DNA of 64,000 nt from Aplidium turbinatum (taxonomy: Eukaryota; Chordata; Ascidiacea; Aplousobranchia; Polyclinidae), in assembly GCA_918807975.1 (NCBI GenBank), contig OU964923.1:28439235-28503234 (forward strand), read 5' to 3'. Below the pieces are notes generated by a model that ran no database searches, was not told where the DNA came from, and worked only from the letters and a program-made list of their open reading frames with translations. Position 1 is the first letter of the stretch. Each line of letters begins with the position of its first letter. Of this stretch, positions 46,585 to 56,801 are shown piece by piece. A program made the translations under genes and the position numbers.

Positions 46585-47163
46585 ATTGTTTATTTGCCTT
46601 TCTAATACGACTCGATATAAAGAAACACAATTACATACAAATCAAAATATGGCAATAGAAAGGTCTGGCAGCACCGAACAACCTTGCGGTTAACCAGTCA
46701 AGGTGCTGCCTGTCATCAGTCATCTTACATTGCAGCATCAGACATTATAACTGTATCAATAAAATATAATGATGGATGGAACAGTAGCTTCGAAATCGAA
46801 TTGAATTGAATATATACTTAGCTAAAGCAGAAAGAAATTTTCAGTCTATCAGAATTGCAGACCAACAGCGTTTTGCTTAGAGATTAACACACTACCGTAC
46901 CAGCAGTTCCTTCAAGCGCCATAGCTTATGCGCATTTACTAGAGCCCATTAAATAAGTGGCTTATTATTGTATAACTTGGCTTGTTTTTCATATAAAAGT
47001 AACTTGAATAAAATTTAACAGTCCATGTTTTTACGAAGATTCTACTAACTACGCAACAAGTTATCAAGCATTCACAAGCAATCTGGTGTTTGCCAATGAA
47101 GCAGCCAACGTGATTGTTTTCAACGTCACGCTTCATTGCACAGAGCTGCGGGAAAGGTCTATT

Positions 47164-48480
47164 GTTTCTGACAGAAGCGTTTGCGTCAATTGGCATTTAT
47201 AGGCAAGACATGCGGTTTGGTGAGGACTTAGACTACTCACAAGCGTTACGAGTAATTCTAGTCACGAATACAGTAATTTTCAAGTTAAAATAGACGTGAT
47301 AAAAATAATAAGAAGTTAAACCTAGAATTCAGTCATTATATTTTGCATAGTTTTTGCTAAGGTAAGCACTGCTTTCCTTGCTTTCCCTCACCGATCGTCA
47401 CTGCAAGTAGGCTATGTGAAACTACCAGGAATAATCTATCAAGGCTTTGTCAGTCCGAGGATAAAAATTCAAAACCAATTAGGAACGCATGCTTTGGGCA
47501 ATGAATTCAAGGAATAGTAGCTAACTCAAATTATAAGTCCCTCTAAAACCAAGATAGGCTACTAGGCCTTCCGTACAGGCTATCACCACATTACCACAAC
47601 GCTGCTCATTCCTCCAATTTGCATAAATTTTCACGGGGCGTTGTTAGTGTTATTGGTTTGGTTTGTTTTTGTTGAGTTTATCATTAACAAACAAATGTGT
47701 AGGCCAATAAAAAATGTTAAATTTTGATTTCTTGGTTTTGGTGTGATTGCATTACGAAAGTTGGCAGCACCCAGTGAGTTCTTTTTTGCTCTACAAAATT
47801 TACCATCTATTGAAAAGTTCCTTCTGTTGGGGATGATGTTGCAGATGACCCTAAATTTAATTGTAGTTTGGAGCACAACTTTTCAAAAATTACATTTACA
47901 ACATTACAGAACAACAAAAAGTCTCGATCACATAAAAATGTGTAATTTAATTACATTCGGTTGCAATTGTAATTGATCCAATTCTGGTCTCAACACATTC
48001 CTTGCAAAACGCCAATTTAGGTAAAAAAATCTTGTTAACGCAAATAGATATTGTTGTTTTGTACAATTATAGTTTCTCCGTGTTGTCATGAAATTATTTT
48101 TTACATTTTTCGATGTTTGATAATTAACTTTTTTAATTAACTTTTTTAACTTTTTTAATTTCCTTTTGTTAGTTTTGTTACTGTATTTCTTTTTCTCAAT
48201 ATCATTTCTTTTGCATTCTGACAAAGAAAAATAAATTGAATTGAATTGAATTGAACTGAAAGTATAAAGCTTGGAAACACTTTTTTCAACTTTTCGTGGC
48301 AAAGTTTGGCGTAACACCGCGTTTTGGCGTTTCTTGCTTTGTGTGTGGCTCTGTGTTCATACTTTGTATTTTTTTAAATTATAAGAGCTCTTTCACGAGG
48401 GAAATCATACTTAGGAATCCTGCCCTATTTGATGAAAAGTTGTAAGTTACCGCTTTATGGGCTATTTGTAATCACTCATA
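47164..48480. other. upstream region of ESCO with SINE tails
   Basis: 47415-47480 matches the tail of the SINE at 22591 (AAACTACCAGGA, CAGTCCGAGGATAAA). Near 48220-48258 a TTGAATTGAATTGAA repeat follows AAAAATAAA, another retroposon-style tail. The sequence at 47945-47990 (ATTACATTCGGTTGCAATTG) resembles 5487-5525. No coding sequence or convincing promoter motif. Confidence 0.45.
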
Positions 48481-49992
48481 ATGAAAACTAGTCAAGAAGT
48501 AAAGTCATTTTCTTTTTATGGCATATCTGAAAACAAAAAGACTGCAAAGCGTTATGTCACTCCAGCTGAACGCAAAACTCTTCGTGCAAAGGGAGAACTG
48601 ATTGGCCTAGAAATAAAAAAGTATTTAAAGGAAAGTCAAAACTCGACAAACAACAGACCCAAGAAAATCAATGCCAGTGCTATTTCATGCTCAGTTGTAA
48701 CCGCTCCCAAAATATCAAATGCTGTGAAAAGAAAAAGCCTTGTCAAAAGAAAAAATGTTGATACAAAAAATTCATCCCCAACTATAAACTGGGCTCCTTT
48801 GTCATTGGGCAAGCGTCATTCACTTTCAAATTTTTCTTGGAGAAACTTAAAAATGCCAAGTCCAAGCGATGCTGACATTAAAAAAAAAGAAAGTGTGTCT
48901 GAAAACAGAACTAAAAAGATTCGAGAATTTAGCAAAGAAAATGCACCTCTTTTGACTGATGAATGTCAGGATATAGAAGCACTAAATGCCAAAACGTTAC
49001 TAGATGAAGGAAAGGTTCCTCATTGCGTGAAAGAGCTTAAATATGATCAGTGTAGAGTTTCTTTAATGAGAGTTCAATCTCCTTTGGAAAGTTTATCTAT
49101 TTCTTTGGATTCAAGTGCACCAGATGATGACAAACCAGATGTAAAACTTTATCCATTATTTTATCCAAAAAATTCAGTAACATCGTCATCACCTTCCGTG
49201 AAATCAAAAAATTGTCAAACTTTAAATGAAAATCATGCCACTGTTTCTCCAGAGGCATTGAGTGTGTCGCTGCCTAGCACACCAAAAATGAGACGTGCTG
49301 CTTCTCCTCATACAAGTGCAAGAAATCAACAAATGGTTATTGATGCTGGTCAAAAAAAGTTTGGAGCGACTCAGTGTAATGTGTGTGGAATGGTTTATAC
49401 GGTAAACCATCCATCTGATCAACAACACCATTCTGTTTACCATAAGCGGTTTTTGGCTTGTGTTAAATTTGTGGGCTGGAAAAGAGAGAATGAGATTGCA
49501 AGTTTTGTGGATGGCAGAATCTTGAAGGTGCTCCCTAATGATCCAAAATATGCTCTCAAGAAAGTCAATGAGATCAGATCCTTAATTGATATTGATCTAG
49601 GTTTTGACCAAACAAAAACTTCTTCAAAAAAGTTATCAAAAGTTACCTATTTGTTTATTTCAAATGATAATCAAATTGCTGGTTGTCTTGTAGCTGAGCC
49701 TATTACACACGCTTATCGTCTTTTGCCTACTAGTGAATGCATGTCAGTAGCTGCATGTTCTCTTCAGTCAGAACAAGTGTCATGTGGAGTATCTCGAATA
49801 TGGACTTATTTTCCGTATCGACGTTCTAAAATTGCCACTCGTCTTTTGGATGCTTTAAGGAACACGTATGTAATGGGATGTCAATTGGAAACAAATCAAA
49901 TTGCATTTTCCGATCCCACACCAGATGGAATTCGCTTTGCTTCGTGCTACTGCCAAACACATGAATTCTTGACTTATAATTTGCATCACTAA
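48481..49992 (+). CDS. ESCO: ESCO, sister-chromatid cohesion N-acetyltransferase (Eco1 family), intronless
   Basis: 503 aa (human ESCO2 601). The N-terminal ~290 residues are basic and low in conservation, as usual, with a YPLFYPK motif near 224-230. The catalytic half begins with the C2H2 finger KFGATQCNVCGMVYT (C299, C302, H317, H321). It continues with FVGWKRE, LFISNDNQIAGCLVAEPI, the acetyl-CoA-binding region SCGVSRIW (434-441) with RRSKIATRLLDALR, then IAFSDPTPDGIRFASCYC and the terminal FLTYN. Eco1/ESCO enzymes acetylate SMC3 during S phase to lock cohesin on chromatin. A single-exon gene; the vertebrate paralogues ESCO1 and ESCO2 are equally close, so the symbol is generic. A transposon sits 37 bp after the stop. 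Confidence 0.95.
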   Translation: MKTSQEVKSFSFYGISENKKTAKRYVTPAERKTLRAKGELIGLEIKKYLKESQNSTNNRPKKINASAISCSVVTAPKISNAVKRKSLVKRKNVDTKNSSPTINWAPLSLGKRHSLSNFSWRNLKMPSPSDADIKKKESVSENRTKKIREFSKENAPLLTDECQDIEALNAKTLLDEGKVPHCVKELKYDQCRVSLMRVQSPLESLSISLDSSAPDDDKPDVKLYPLFYPKNSVTSSSPSVKSKNCQTLNENHATVSPEALSVSLPSTPKMRRAASPHTSARNQQMVIDAGQKKFGATQCNVCGMVYTVNHPSDQQHHSVYHKRFLACVKFVGWKRENEIASFVDGRILKVLPNDPKYALKKVNEIRSLIDIDLGFDQTKTSSKKLSKVTYLFISNDNQIAGCLVAEPITHAYRLLPTSECMSVAACSLQSEQVSCGVSRIWTYFPYRRSKIATRLLDALRNTYVMGCQLETNQIAFSDPTPDGIRFASCYCQTHEFLTYNLHH

Positions 49993-50029
49993 TTTCTCTT
50001 TTACCTGGATTGCAGATAAAAAAATTGTA

Positions 50030-51016
50030 GGCAGTGGCTATTTGACCGGCGGCGGTCTTTGAATCTGAAACACTATTTGACCGGTCATGACGTCACTATG
50101 CAATCACCTTTTTTCTTTTTTCTCTTTCAAAGCAAAAGACGAGAAGCGCGTATATGAGTTCTAAATCCAACCATGTTTTTCAACTCGTTACGTGGCGCGT
50201 GCGATACGTCGCCGGCTCCTATTCTAGAGGGACTGAGTTCGATACTACCCGGAAGCATTTCTTTTTTTTATTTATTTTTTTTTTAACTAAATTTTGACCC
50301 TAAGTGCATTTTTGTAGTCAATTTTTAATTTGAGTTGTCTACAGCTTATTTTCATAGGTCTTTTCAAATGTGAGTAATAAAGTTAGAGTTTTTTTAATTT
50401 GCTGGAATTTGAGAATTTCTCTGGGTAATTTTCCGTTTGTGGCCATGCTAACTATAGCCTACTACATAATTTTTCATTCAGGCACGTTTTAAACCTTTCA
50501 AGGTTTTGCCACCTTTTCCCGTTCATTAACGTGCTGGTAGGTCTATATCAATTTTTGTAGTTAGTATATTTTTCGTCCCGCACGCGTTGATGACGAAAAA
50601 TAAAATGATTGATTGATTGATGTGACCGTGTTTGCCGAACGAAGCATTACATTTTTGCTCTCAACAAGTTAGTTATATACAATGCTTCTTTTAAAAAAAT
50701 GGTAATGGTACATGTAAATGTAATGCAACTCAAATTAAAAATTGACTACAAAAATGCACTTCGGGTCAAAATTTAGTTAAAAAAAAAGAAGGCTTCCGGG
50801 TAGTATCGAACTCAGTCCCTCTAGAATAGGAGCCGGCGAAGTATCGCACGCGCCACGTATGGAGTTGAATAAAATGGTCGGATTTAGAACTTATATATGC
50901 GCTTCTCGTCTTTTGCTTTAAAAGAGAAAAAGAAAAAAAGTGACTGTATAAATGACGTATGACGGTCAAATAGTGTTTCAGATTCAAAAACCGTCGCCGG
51001 TTAAATAGCCACTGCC
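50030..51016. mobile_element. long-TIR element with 9-bp target duplication (Mutator-like?)
   Basis: 987 bp with ~330-bp inverted arms (50030-50345 and 50700-51016) starting GGCAGTGGCTATTTGACCGG, flanked by exact 9-bp AAAATTGTA duplications (50021-50029 and 51017-51025). Long arms plus a 9-bp duplication fit Mutator-like elements. Each arm contains CGTGGCGCGTGCGATAC and GAGTTCGATACTACC, which resemble tRNA promoter boxes. The centre holds a retroposon (50479-50622). No transposase. It occupies the ESCO 3' flank. Confidence 0.8.
50479..50622 (+). mobile_element. short retroposon with (ATTG)n tail, copy 2
   Basis: Starts CAGGCACGTTTTAAACCTTT, contains TTTTGCCACCTTTTCCCGTT and ACGTGCTGGTAGG, and ends AAAATAAAATGATTGATTGA. 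Closely matches 20800-20953 in reverse orientation. Confidence 0.6.
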
Positions 51017-51025
51017 AAAATTGTA

Positions 51026-52540
51026 TGATAATGTGTGTATTGCTTTGAAGTTTTCTAAACGTTTGTTTTCTGTTGATGTGGTTTTGCTTAGTTTTATTGG
51101 AGATATAAATAGCACATCAAGAAATTACATGATATCCTAACATATTCTTTACTTGATGTGAATTATTCTGGTAGTTATAATATATACCGCATTTCAGCTC
51201 ATTTTTCAAAAGTATGTTTCAAACAGTTTTGTCAGTAATGTAAGCTATTCAAAGGGAATTATTCTAAAGCAAACTACTATTTTGTTTTCTGCTTCAATTT
51301 CATTTTTGATCTTCTGCATTCATAAGCAAATCAAGTCAAATTATGTATGATCATCTTGCATTTGTGTATTTGCAACGTGAGTTAAGTTTGTAACTGCAAC
51401 TCTAAGTAGTAAGTACCAATATGGGCCCGACTTGTGTTAATGAGAGAATTTACTTTTTAGGTGTGCCTAGCTTAATAACATCAGCACTATGGTTTTATTT
51501 GAATAACTGCATTTTTAACACTGCTTTATTGTGTATATATATATTGGTTTAGCAATATTTTCTCTTCGTTCAAGTCGATTTTCGCTTGTAAATCATTGCT
51601 TCTTTAACTAAAATATAGACACTGCTCAACTTGCAGTTAGGTTATTGGAAATATCCTCTATTGTGATGTCCACTGCTGCTGCTTGAGTGCTTGGTATGCC
51701 ATCACTTCAAATACAATTGTGCTACTTGTAGTAAAGATAAGTTTTCATTTTACTATTAAATACTTAAACTTTTTAATGTTTGACCCATGGCTACCTAGAG
51801 ATATGGCCTGATTTGTTACATTCTGTAGACTTTTGCTTGTGTGTTGCCAACTTTTGGTAACTCTTTGATTAAGATGTACTACAAGTAATTTTTCAACCAT
51901 CTTTTTTTAATGCCTTTTCCAAGTGACAAATTGGGTTTTAACATCACCAGACTTTGAAAAACAATGTTCGGTTTTGCTGGCAAATATTTTTTTATTTTTT
52001 GTTGGCAAATAAATAAAAATATGCAAAAACACAAACACAAATAATTCACACAACAAAGATGACAGTAGAAGACCAAATAGTTATCAAAGTCAGCTGCCAC
52101 CCAAACATCTTAACAAAATACCAAACCTTAGGAACATTAATAATAATATCGGTAGATAACACGGTTAATAGGCTACATCATATCGATACTTAGCATAATT
52201 CATAACAGGGAAAAAAACACAATTTGGTATAGAAAATTTCAGTCAGACAGTTAGCTTACTTTTTCTCAATTTATTCTGCTTCACCAAGGCAGCAAAATCT
52301 TTTTATATCATCAAAGTTTGCAAAAAGTAAAAAAAATTAAGTCAGATACCATAATATAGCAGTAGTCAAAATGTGAGAAATCGGGCCGCACCTCTTCACA
52401 ACAATGTTGACTTTGTTTGTTTATCATGGAAGGACTTGTGAAATGAAAGATTGTTATCTCAATATTGTGAAAAGTTTTTCAATTCTGGCTTGTTTCATCC
52501 CATTGTTCAGTTTTATAATTGTTTTTTTTGTGTTTCTTTT
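51026..52540. other. intergenic stretch between ESCO and NOP53, nothing recognised
   Basis: AT-rich with no family-like frames. The last bases before NOP53 form a pyrimidine-rich acceptor (GTGTTTCTTTTTCAG, ending 52544). Confidence 0.45.
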
Positions 52541-52544
52541 TCAG
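52530..52544 (+). promoter_or_regulatory. 3' splice-acceptor-like site upstream of NOP53
   Basis: GTGTTTCTTTTTCAG ends 20 nt before the ATG at 52565. A strong acceptor, so the upstream in-frame codons are probably not translated; it would receive a spliced leader or a non-coding exon. Confidence 0.55.
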
Positions 52545-52564
52545 AATATACATTTTGTTTAAAA

Positions 52565-53818
52565 ATGGTTGTGACTGAGACAAAAACGACAAAGAAGCGC
52601 AAGAAAAGGCTGAATAAGAACAAAAAGAAGAATTGGAACAAATGTGACATTTCAGAAATAGAAGATGCTCTTGACAAGGAAAGATTGGAACTTAGAACTG
52701 GTGGATTAGTAAAAGCAAAAACTAATTCTGAGTTATTTACCATTGAAAATGAATCAGCTGAAATCAAACCAACATTGAAGCGAAAAAAAGAAAAGCGTTT
52801 GATGGTGGACAAAATTCTTGTGCCTGATCCCAGTGCCATAAAGCCTCCATGTAATCGCAATGCTGCAAAACTGAGAAGAAAAGCCAATAATGAACTCTTT
52901 CTTCAAAAAATTGGAAAGCCAATCAAACAAAAGTCACTGTCTTCTTTTAAGACCATCGTTCAATCAAAGAAACGAAACAAAAATTACGATATTTGGTCCA
53001 AGGATGTAAATAACCTAAAAACAGATATTTTTAAACTAAAAAAAATTGTTCAACACACAGACACAGTTACTCACAGAAGCCAACGGACACGACCAAAACA
53101 TCTAGAGAAAAAATCTCCATTTGATTACCAACCAGTTGAAGTTGCTCACCCTGGTGCTTCCTATAATCCAACGCTTGATGATCATCAAGATTTGTTGTTA
53201 AAAGAACATAATCGTGAAACTATCAAAGTGAAAATTGCAGAGAGAATTGAAAGAGCCATTTCTACAGACCCAAGTCAAATTGCCACCCCAGAAACCAACA
53301 AGGCTGAATTAGAAGAAGGATTATTTGAATCAGATGGAAGTGAAACGGAAGAAGACATTGCTTATGAGACAGTGATCAAACAAGAACCGATTATAAGAGA
53401 AAAAAAGTCCACCAAAATTCGAAGAAGAGAAAAAAAGCAGATTCAACAAGTTTTCAGTAAGAAAGCTAGAAAATTGTTCAATATAAGAAGTAACGAAGTG
53501 TATCGTATAAAGCAAATTAAACAAGAAATTGAACTCAAGGAAAAGCAACAAGCTGAAAAAAGAGCAGTTAAAGCTAGGAGAGTTGTCAGACCGGTTTTAT
53601 CATCTACAAAATATGAAGAACCAGATCATGATCTCCAGCTTAGCAGTGAACTGCAAGGGTCTTTGCGTAAGCTGAAACCAGAAGGAGACATTATGGTTGA
53701 TCGGTACAAAAGTTTGCAGAGGCGATGTATCATTGAACCTCGAGCAAAGGCTAAACGACAAAAAAGAAAAAAACAGAAATGGATTGAAAAACGTGCATTT
53801 AGGGAAATTGAAATATAA
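52565..53818 (+). CDS. NOP53: NOP53 (GLTSCR2/PICT1) ribosome biogenesis factor, intronless coding region
   Basis: 417 aa from MVVTETK (human 478). The start was chosen after a strong acceptor (52544); the frame is open further upstream to 52451 but that part looks like intron. Lysine/arginine-rich throughout with a nuclear-localising N-terminus (KKRKKRLNKNKKKNW). Family landmarks in order: VPDPSAIKPPCNRNAAKLRR, YDIWSKD, VEVAHPGASYNPTLDDHQDL, an acidic patch EEGLFESDGSETEED, a long basic helix region, then LQLSSELQGSLRKLKPEGD and the terminal EKRAFREIEI. NOP53 acts in the nucleolus in 60S maturation, recruiting the exosome-linked helicase Mtr4 in yeast and binding 5S RNP. Confidence is high from the C-terminal match. 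Confidence 0.94.
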   Translation: MVVTETKTTKKRKKRLNKNKKKNWNKCDISEIEDALDKERLELRTGGLVKAKTNSELFTIENESAEIKPTLKRKKEKRLMVDKILVPDPSAIKPPCNRNAAKLRRKANNELFLQKIGKPIKQKSLSSFKTIVQSKKRNKNYDIWSKDVNNLKTDIFKLKKIVQHTDTVTHRSQRTRPKHLEKKSPFDYQPVEVAHPGASYNPTLDDHQDLLLKEHNRETIKVKIAERIERAISTDPSQIATPETNKAELEEGLFESDGSETEEDIAYETVIKQEPIIREKKSTKIRRREKKQIQQVFSKKARKLFNIRSNEVYRIKQIKQEIELKEKQQAEKRAVKARRVVRPVLSSTKYEEPDHDLQLSSELQGSLRKLKPEGDIMVDRYKSLQRRCIIEPRAKAKRQKRKKQKWIEKRAFREIEI

Positions 53819-54175
53819 AATTATCATTTTCAAAAATTGGAAAATGCCTTAATAGTTAATATGCTTTTGAATTAAATTAATATTTCTTAATGTTTTGGTA
53901 TTTCTACATCACAACTTTGAGTATTTAGTGAAGAGGACATTTTTTAAACTTCTCACAGGAATTGTGTCTGCATCAGCTTTCAGTAACCAGGAATTGTAAA
54001 TTTTCCCCAAGGCAGTAATGATAGGCCAACTGGTGTTGTGGTTGGTTGATTTACATTTTTTGTACAAATTCTAATTGAAGATCGTGTATAAAAATTCTCT
54101 GGTCACATATTATGTTTTGGTCTTCAACTTTGTAGTGTAGCATACTATTGAAACAGAAATTGGTATTGCTTAATG

Positions 54176-54370
54176 GGGTACCGTAGCCAAATTATCATTG
54201 CCGCTTTTACATCGTTTTAACGTTGCTAAACGTTCAAATAACCTTTAACCCCCTAACTCTTAACCCCTAACCCTTAACCTCCTAACCCTTAACCCCCTAA
54301 CCCTTAACCCCCTAACTCCAACCCTAACCCCTAACCCTAAAACGGCAATGATAATTAGACTACGGGACCC
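54176..54370. mobile_element. inverted-repeat element enclosing telomere-like repeats
   Basis: Left GGGTACCGTAGCCAAATTAT and right complement of GGGTCCCGTAGTCTAATTAT, both continuing into CATTGCCG, bracket a 100-bp run of CCCTAA / CCCCCTAACCCTT variants (54241-54340). No clear target duplication. Confidence 0.6.
54241..54340. repeat. interstitial telomere-like (CCCTAA)n array, degenerate
   Basis: About fourteen imperfect units of 6-9 bp around CCCTAA, such as AACCCCCTAACCCTT. The units match the metazoan telomere repeat loosely; the location between two genes and the inverted flanks mean this is not a chromosome end. Confidence 0.75.
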
Positions 54371-54380
54371 GATAATTAAA

Positions 54381-55470
54381 AAATCGCCGAATAGGGAACT
54401 TGCCGAAAAGGGCTAGCTCGCCAAATAGGCCACTCGCCGAAACCGGCCATTCCGTGCTTAATGACATGCAATAAGCTTGATATCACTTGGATGGAACTAC
54501 AGTATTTTTCAAACTTCAGCTCACAAGTTATGTTCTCCTGAAATAGTCAATAAAGTTAATAATAATTTCAAAAACTTTAATTGTAACTACCCTTGGAATG
54601 GCCTATGGTAGGCTATTTTGGTGCAGTCCATTTGAAAATAATGTTTTTGGAAATGACTTTTTTTGAAGATGGTAGTTTTCCTGTGAACATTATATAAAAT
54701 CTCATAATAATAATAATGGTGTTGCAAGCACAGTAGTGCTTTTTCACCTTCATGATAACTTACATGGCAAGCTTTTGTCAGCTTTTATTGGGAAAAATTG
54801 CATTGAGGTACACCGTTCCAATGTTTAATTTGGCATACCCATTGAGATCAAATGGACTATTCTGCTGTACATTAGCTGTTATCTTGCAATTTTGCAAATA
54901 ATTCTATTGTCTTCACTATATAGGTTAGATAAGTAACTAAAGAGCCTTTATGTCATAGACCTCACACCATAGGTAGTACCCTCAATGACCCTCATCAATA
55001 TCATGGTGTATCATTTCGCCCAGATGTCGTGTACCGTCAATATCATATGTTCATTCACAACAGGCAACCTAATTAGCTAAGTCAGCACTTACTACCATTT
55101 TGCTGCAGTACAAACATGCTAGATATGTGTCATTTAATTAAAGGGAAAAATATAGTCAATATATCATCAATTGATTTTGTCTGTACAAAACTAGCATAAA
55201 TGCGTTTAATCATGATTTTGCGTTAGTTTTAATATGCCCCATTGGGCATTGCTTTCAGTATGAACCTAGCCAGCAAATTAACCCTTGTTACATGGATTCA
55301 ACGTCAGCAGCAGTTCAATCAAAGTGAAAAGGACTAATTTTTTGGCTGAGGACCGTATTCATCTGTATTGCTGTGAATCTCATGTGATAATGCTTGTTTA
55401 AGTATTTGAACAAAAATAAAATTTCATGGTTGAAATATTTACTGCTAAATACCGACTAATGCGTGTGTTT
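54381..55470. other. intergenic stretch before MGAT2
   Basis: Near 54384-54452 a 16-18 bp motif built on CGCCGAATAGG recurs about four times in degenerate form. AATAAA at 54549-54554 is a possible far polyadenylation signal for NOP53. Otherwise nothing recognised. Confidence 0.4.
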
Positions 55471-55477
55471 GTTTCAG
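55463..55477 (+). promoter_or_regulatory. 3' splice-acceptor-like site upstream of MGAT2
   Basis: GTGTGTTTGTTTCAG ends 19 nt before the ATG at 55497, the same arrangement as NOP53 and PERK. Confidence 0.5.
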
Positions 55478-55496
55478 ATCTTTTTCTGTGCTGAAA

Positions 55497-56801
55497 ATGG
55501 CACTCCGTAAGTTACGTTTACAAGTTCTCATAGTTATTGCAATTTTGATTACATTTTTTGTATTGTATAGAAAGATGTTGTGGAAAGAGGACACTTTACA
55601 TGCAGAAAGTCGTTTAGAAGATGCACCAAACAGAAAACATGACAATTTGCCAATCTCTATCAACAATGATATTATTGCAAATGTTCCCAGGCCAAACATT
55701 AAGGAACCAAAAGATTCATCTCTCTATCACAGAGCTTTAGAAATAAACTCTGCACAGAAAATGCACAATATTTATCAGCATGGTCATCACACAACAGACA
55801 CCACTATTTTGTTGGTGCAAGTGCATGATCGTGTGCAGTTCTTCAAAGAGTTTATCAATTCATTGAAGAATGTTAAAGACATTGAAAAAGCCACACTCGT
55901 AATCAGTATGGATAAATTTGTTCCAGAAATAGAACAAGTGATTTCTGGGATAACATTTTGTCGATACATGACCATATTTTTTCCCTTTTCAATGCAACTA
56001 TTTCCTGATTCCTTTCCTGGTCATGACCCAAACGATTGTGTGAGAGATATGCCGAGATCAGAAGCGCTAGCGAAAAAATGCAACAACGCTGAGTTTCCAG
56101 ATAAGTTTGGTCATTATCGAGAAGTAAAATATGTCCAAATAAAGCACCACTGGCTTTGGAAACTTCACATGGTGTATAGCGGCGTTAAAGCTTTTTCAGG
56201 TAATCAAGCCCCTGTTATCTTATTAGAAGAAGATTACTATCTTGCTCCAGATATTTTGCATTGCTCAAAATTAGCCATTGACTTGATGCATCGCAAATGT
56301 TCTCGGTGTAGCCTTATCAGCCTTGGCAATTACGAGAAAGAGCAAAACCATTTAACTAATGAAGATGTAGAATTCCAACCTTGGTCTAGTACTAAAGCAA
56401 ATATAGGCATGGTTATCACTAGAGAGTTTTATGAACAAATATCTGATCTCACCAACGACATCTGTGAGTTTGACGACTACAACTGGGATTGGTCACTTCA
56501 AGCAGCCATGAGGAAGGTTATGTCTGATAAGGCATACACTCTTCAGTTCAAATTTACACGCGTCTTCCATCTTGGTTCCTGCGACGGTTTACATGCAAAG
56601 AAAAAGTGCGAACTAAGCGACCAATTACAATCTGTCAAGGCGAAATTACAAAATAGCAAGATGTTTCCAGCTAATTTACGTGTTGCTAGGGATAACCCAG
56701 CACTTGTTGTATCACCTCGTCCGAACGGAGGCTGGGGTGACTTGCGAGATCAACTTTTATGCAAACAATATAAATCCTTGTGTCAATCGCTAATCGCATA
56801 A
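55497..56801 (+). CDS. MGAT2: MGAT2, alpha-1,6-mannosyl-glycoprotein 2-beta-N-acetylglucosaminyltransferase (GnT-II)
   Basis: 434 aa (human 447). Type II Golgi protein: short basic tail, membrane anchor at about residues 8-27 (LQVLIVIAILITFFVLY), stem, then the GT16 catalytic domain. Visible landmarks: LLVQVHDRVQFFKEFINSL, FFPFSMQLFPDSFPGHDPND, FGHYREVKYVQIKHHWLWKL, the metal/nucleotide-sugar acidic motif EEDYYLAPD, DDYNWDWSLQ, RVFHLGSCDGLH and PRPNGGWGDLRDQLLCKQY. It adds GlcNAc to the alpha-1,6 mannose arm, committing N-glycans to the complex type. The ATG at 55497 is the first after the acceptor-like site ending 55477. The coding region is also a single exon in vertebrates, so lack of introns is normal here. 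Confidence 0.96.
   Translation: MALRKLRLQVLIVIAILITFFVLYRKMLWKEDTLHAESRLEDAPNRKHDNLPISINNDIIANVPRPNIKEPKDSSLYHRALEINSAQKMHNIYQHGHHTTDTTILLVQVHDRVQFFKEFINSLKNVKDIEKATLVISMDKFVPEIEQVISGITFCRYMTIFFPFSMQLFPDSFPGHDPNDCVRDMPRSEALAKKCNNAEFPDKFGHYREVKYVQIKHHWLWKLHMVYSGVKAFSGNQAPVILLEEDYYLAPDILHCSKLAIDLMHRKCSRCSLISLGNYEKEQNHLTNEDVEFQPWSSTKANIGMVITREFYEQISDLTNDICEFDDYNWDWSLQAAMRKVMSDKAYTLQFKFTRVFHLGSCDGLHAKKKCELSDQLQSVKAKLQNSKMFPANLRVARDNPALVVSPRPNGGWGDLRDQLLCKQYKSLCQSLIA

Larger units (their letters stand above)
44917..47163. mobile_element. element bounded by long inverted repeats AATAGACCTTTCCCGCAG
   Basis: Left AATAGACCTTTCCCGCAG and right CTGCGGGAAAGGTCTATT are perfect complements, and the similarity continues inward through AATGAAGCGTGACGTTGAAA. 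The 2.2-kb interior includes a tRNA-derived SINE (45606) and an AG microsatellite. No transposase or target duplication was recognised, so the superfamily is open. Confidence 0.55.

Noticed and set aside
52451-52564. N-terminal extension of NOP53
   Set aside because: The in-frame codons precede a strong splice acceptor and do not resemble the family N-terminus; the ATG at 52565 is preferred.
54241-54340. A chromosome end
   Set aside because: Repeats are degenerate, only 100 bp long, bracketed by inverted repeats and flanked by single-copy genes on both sides.
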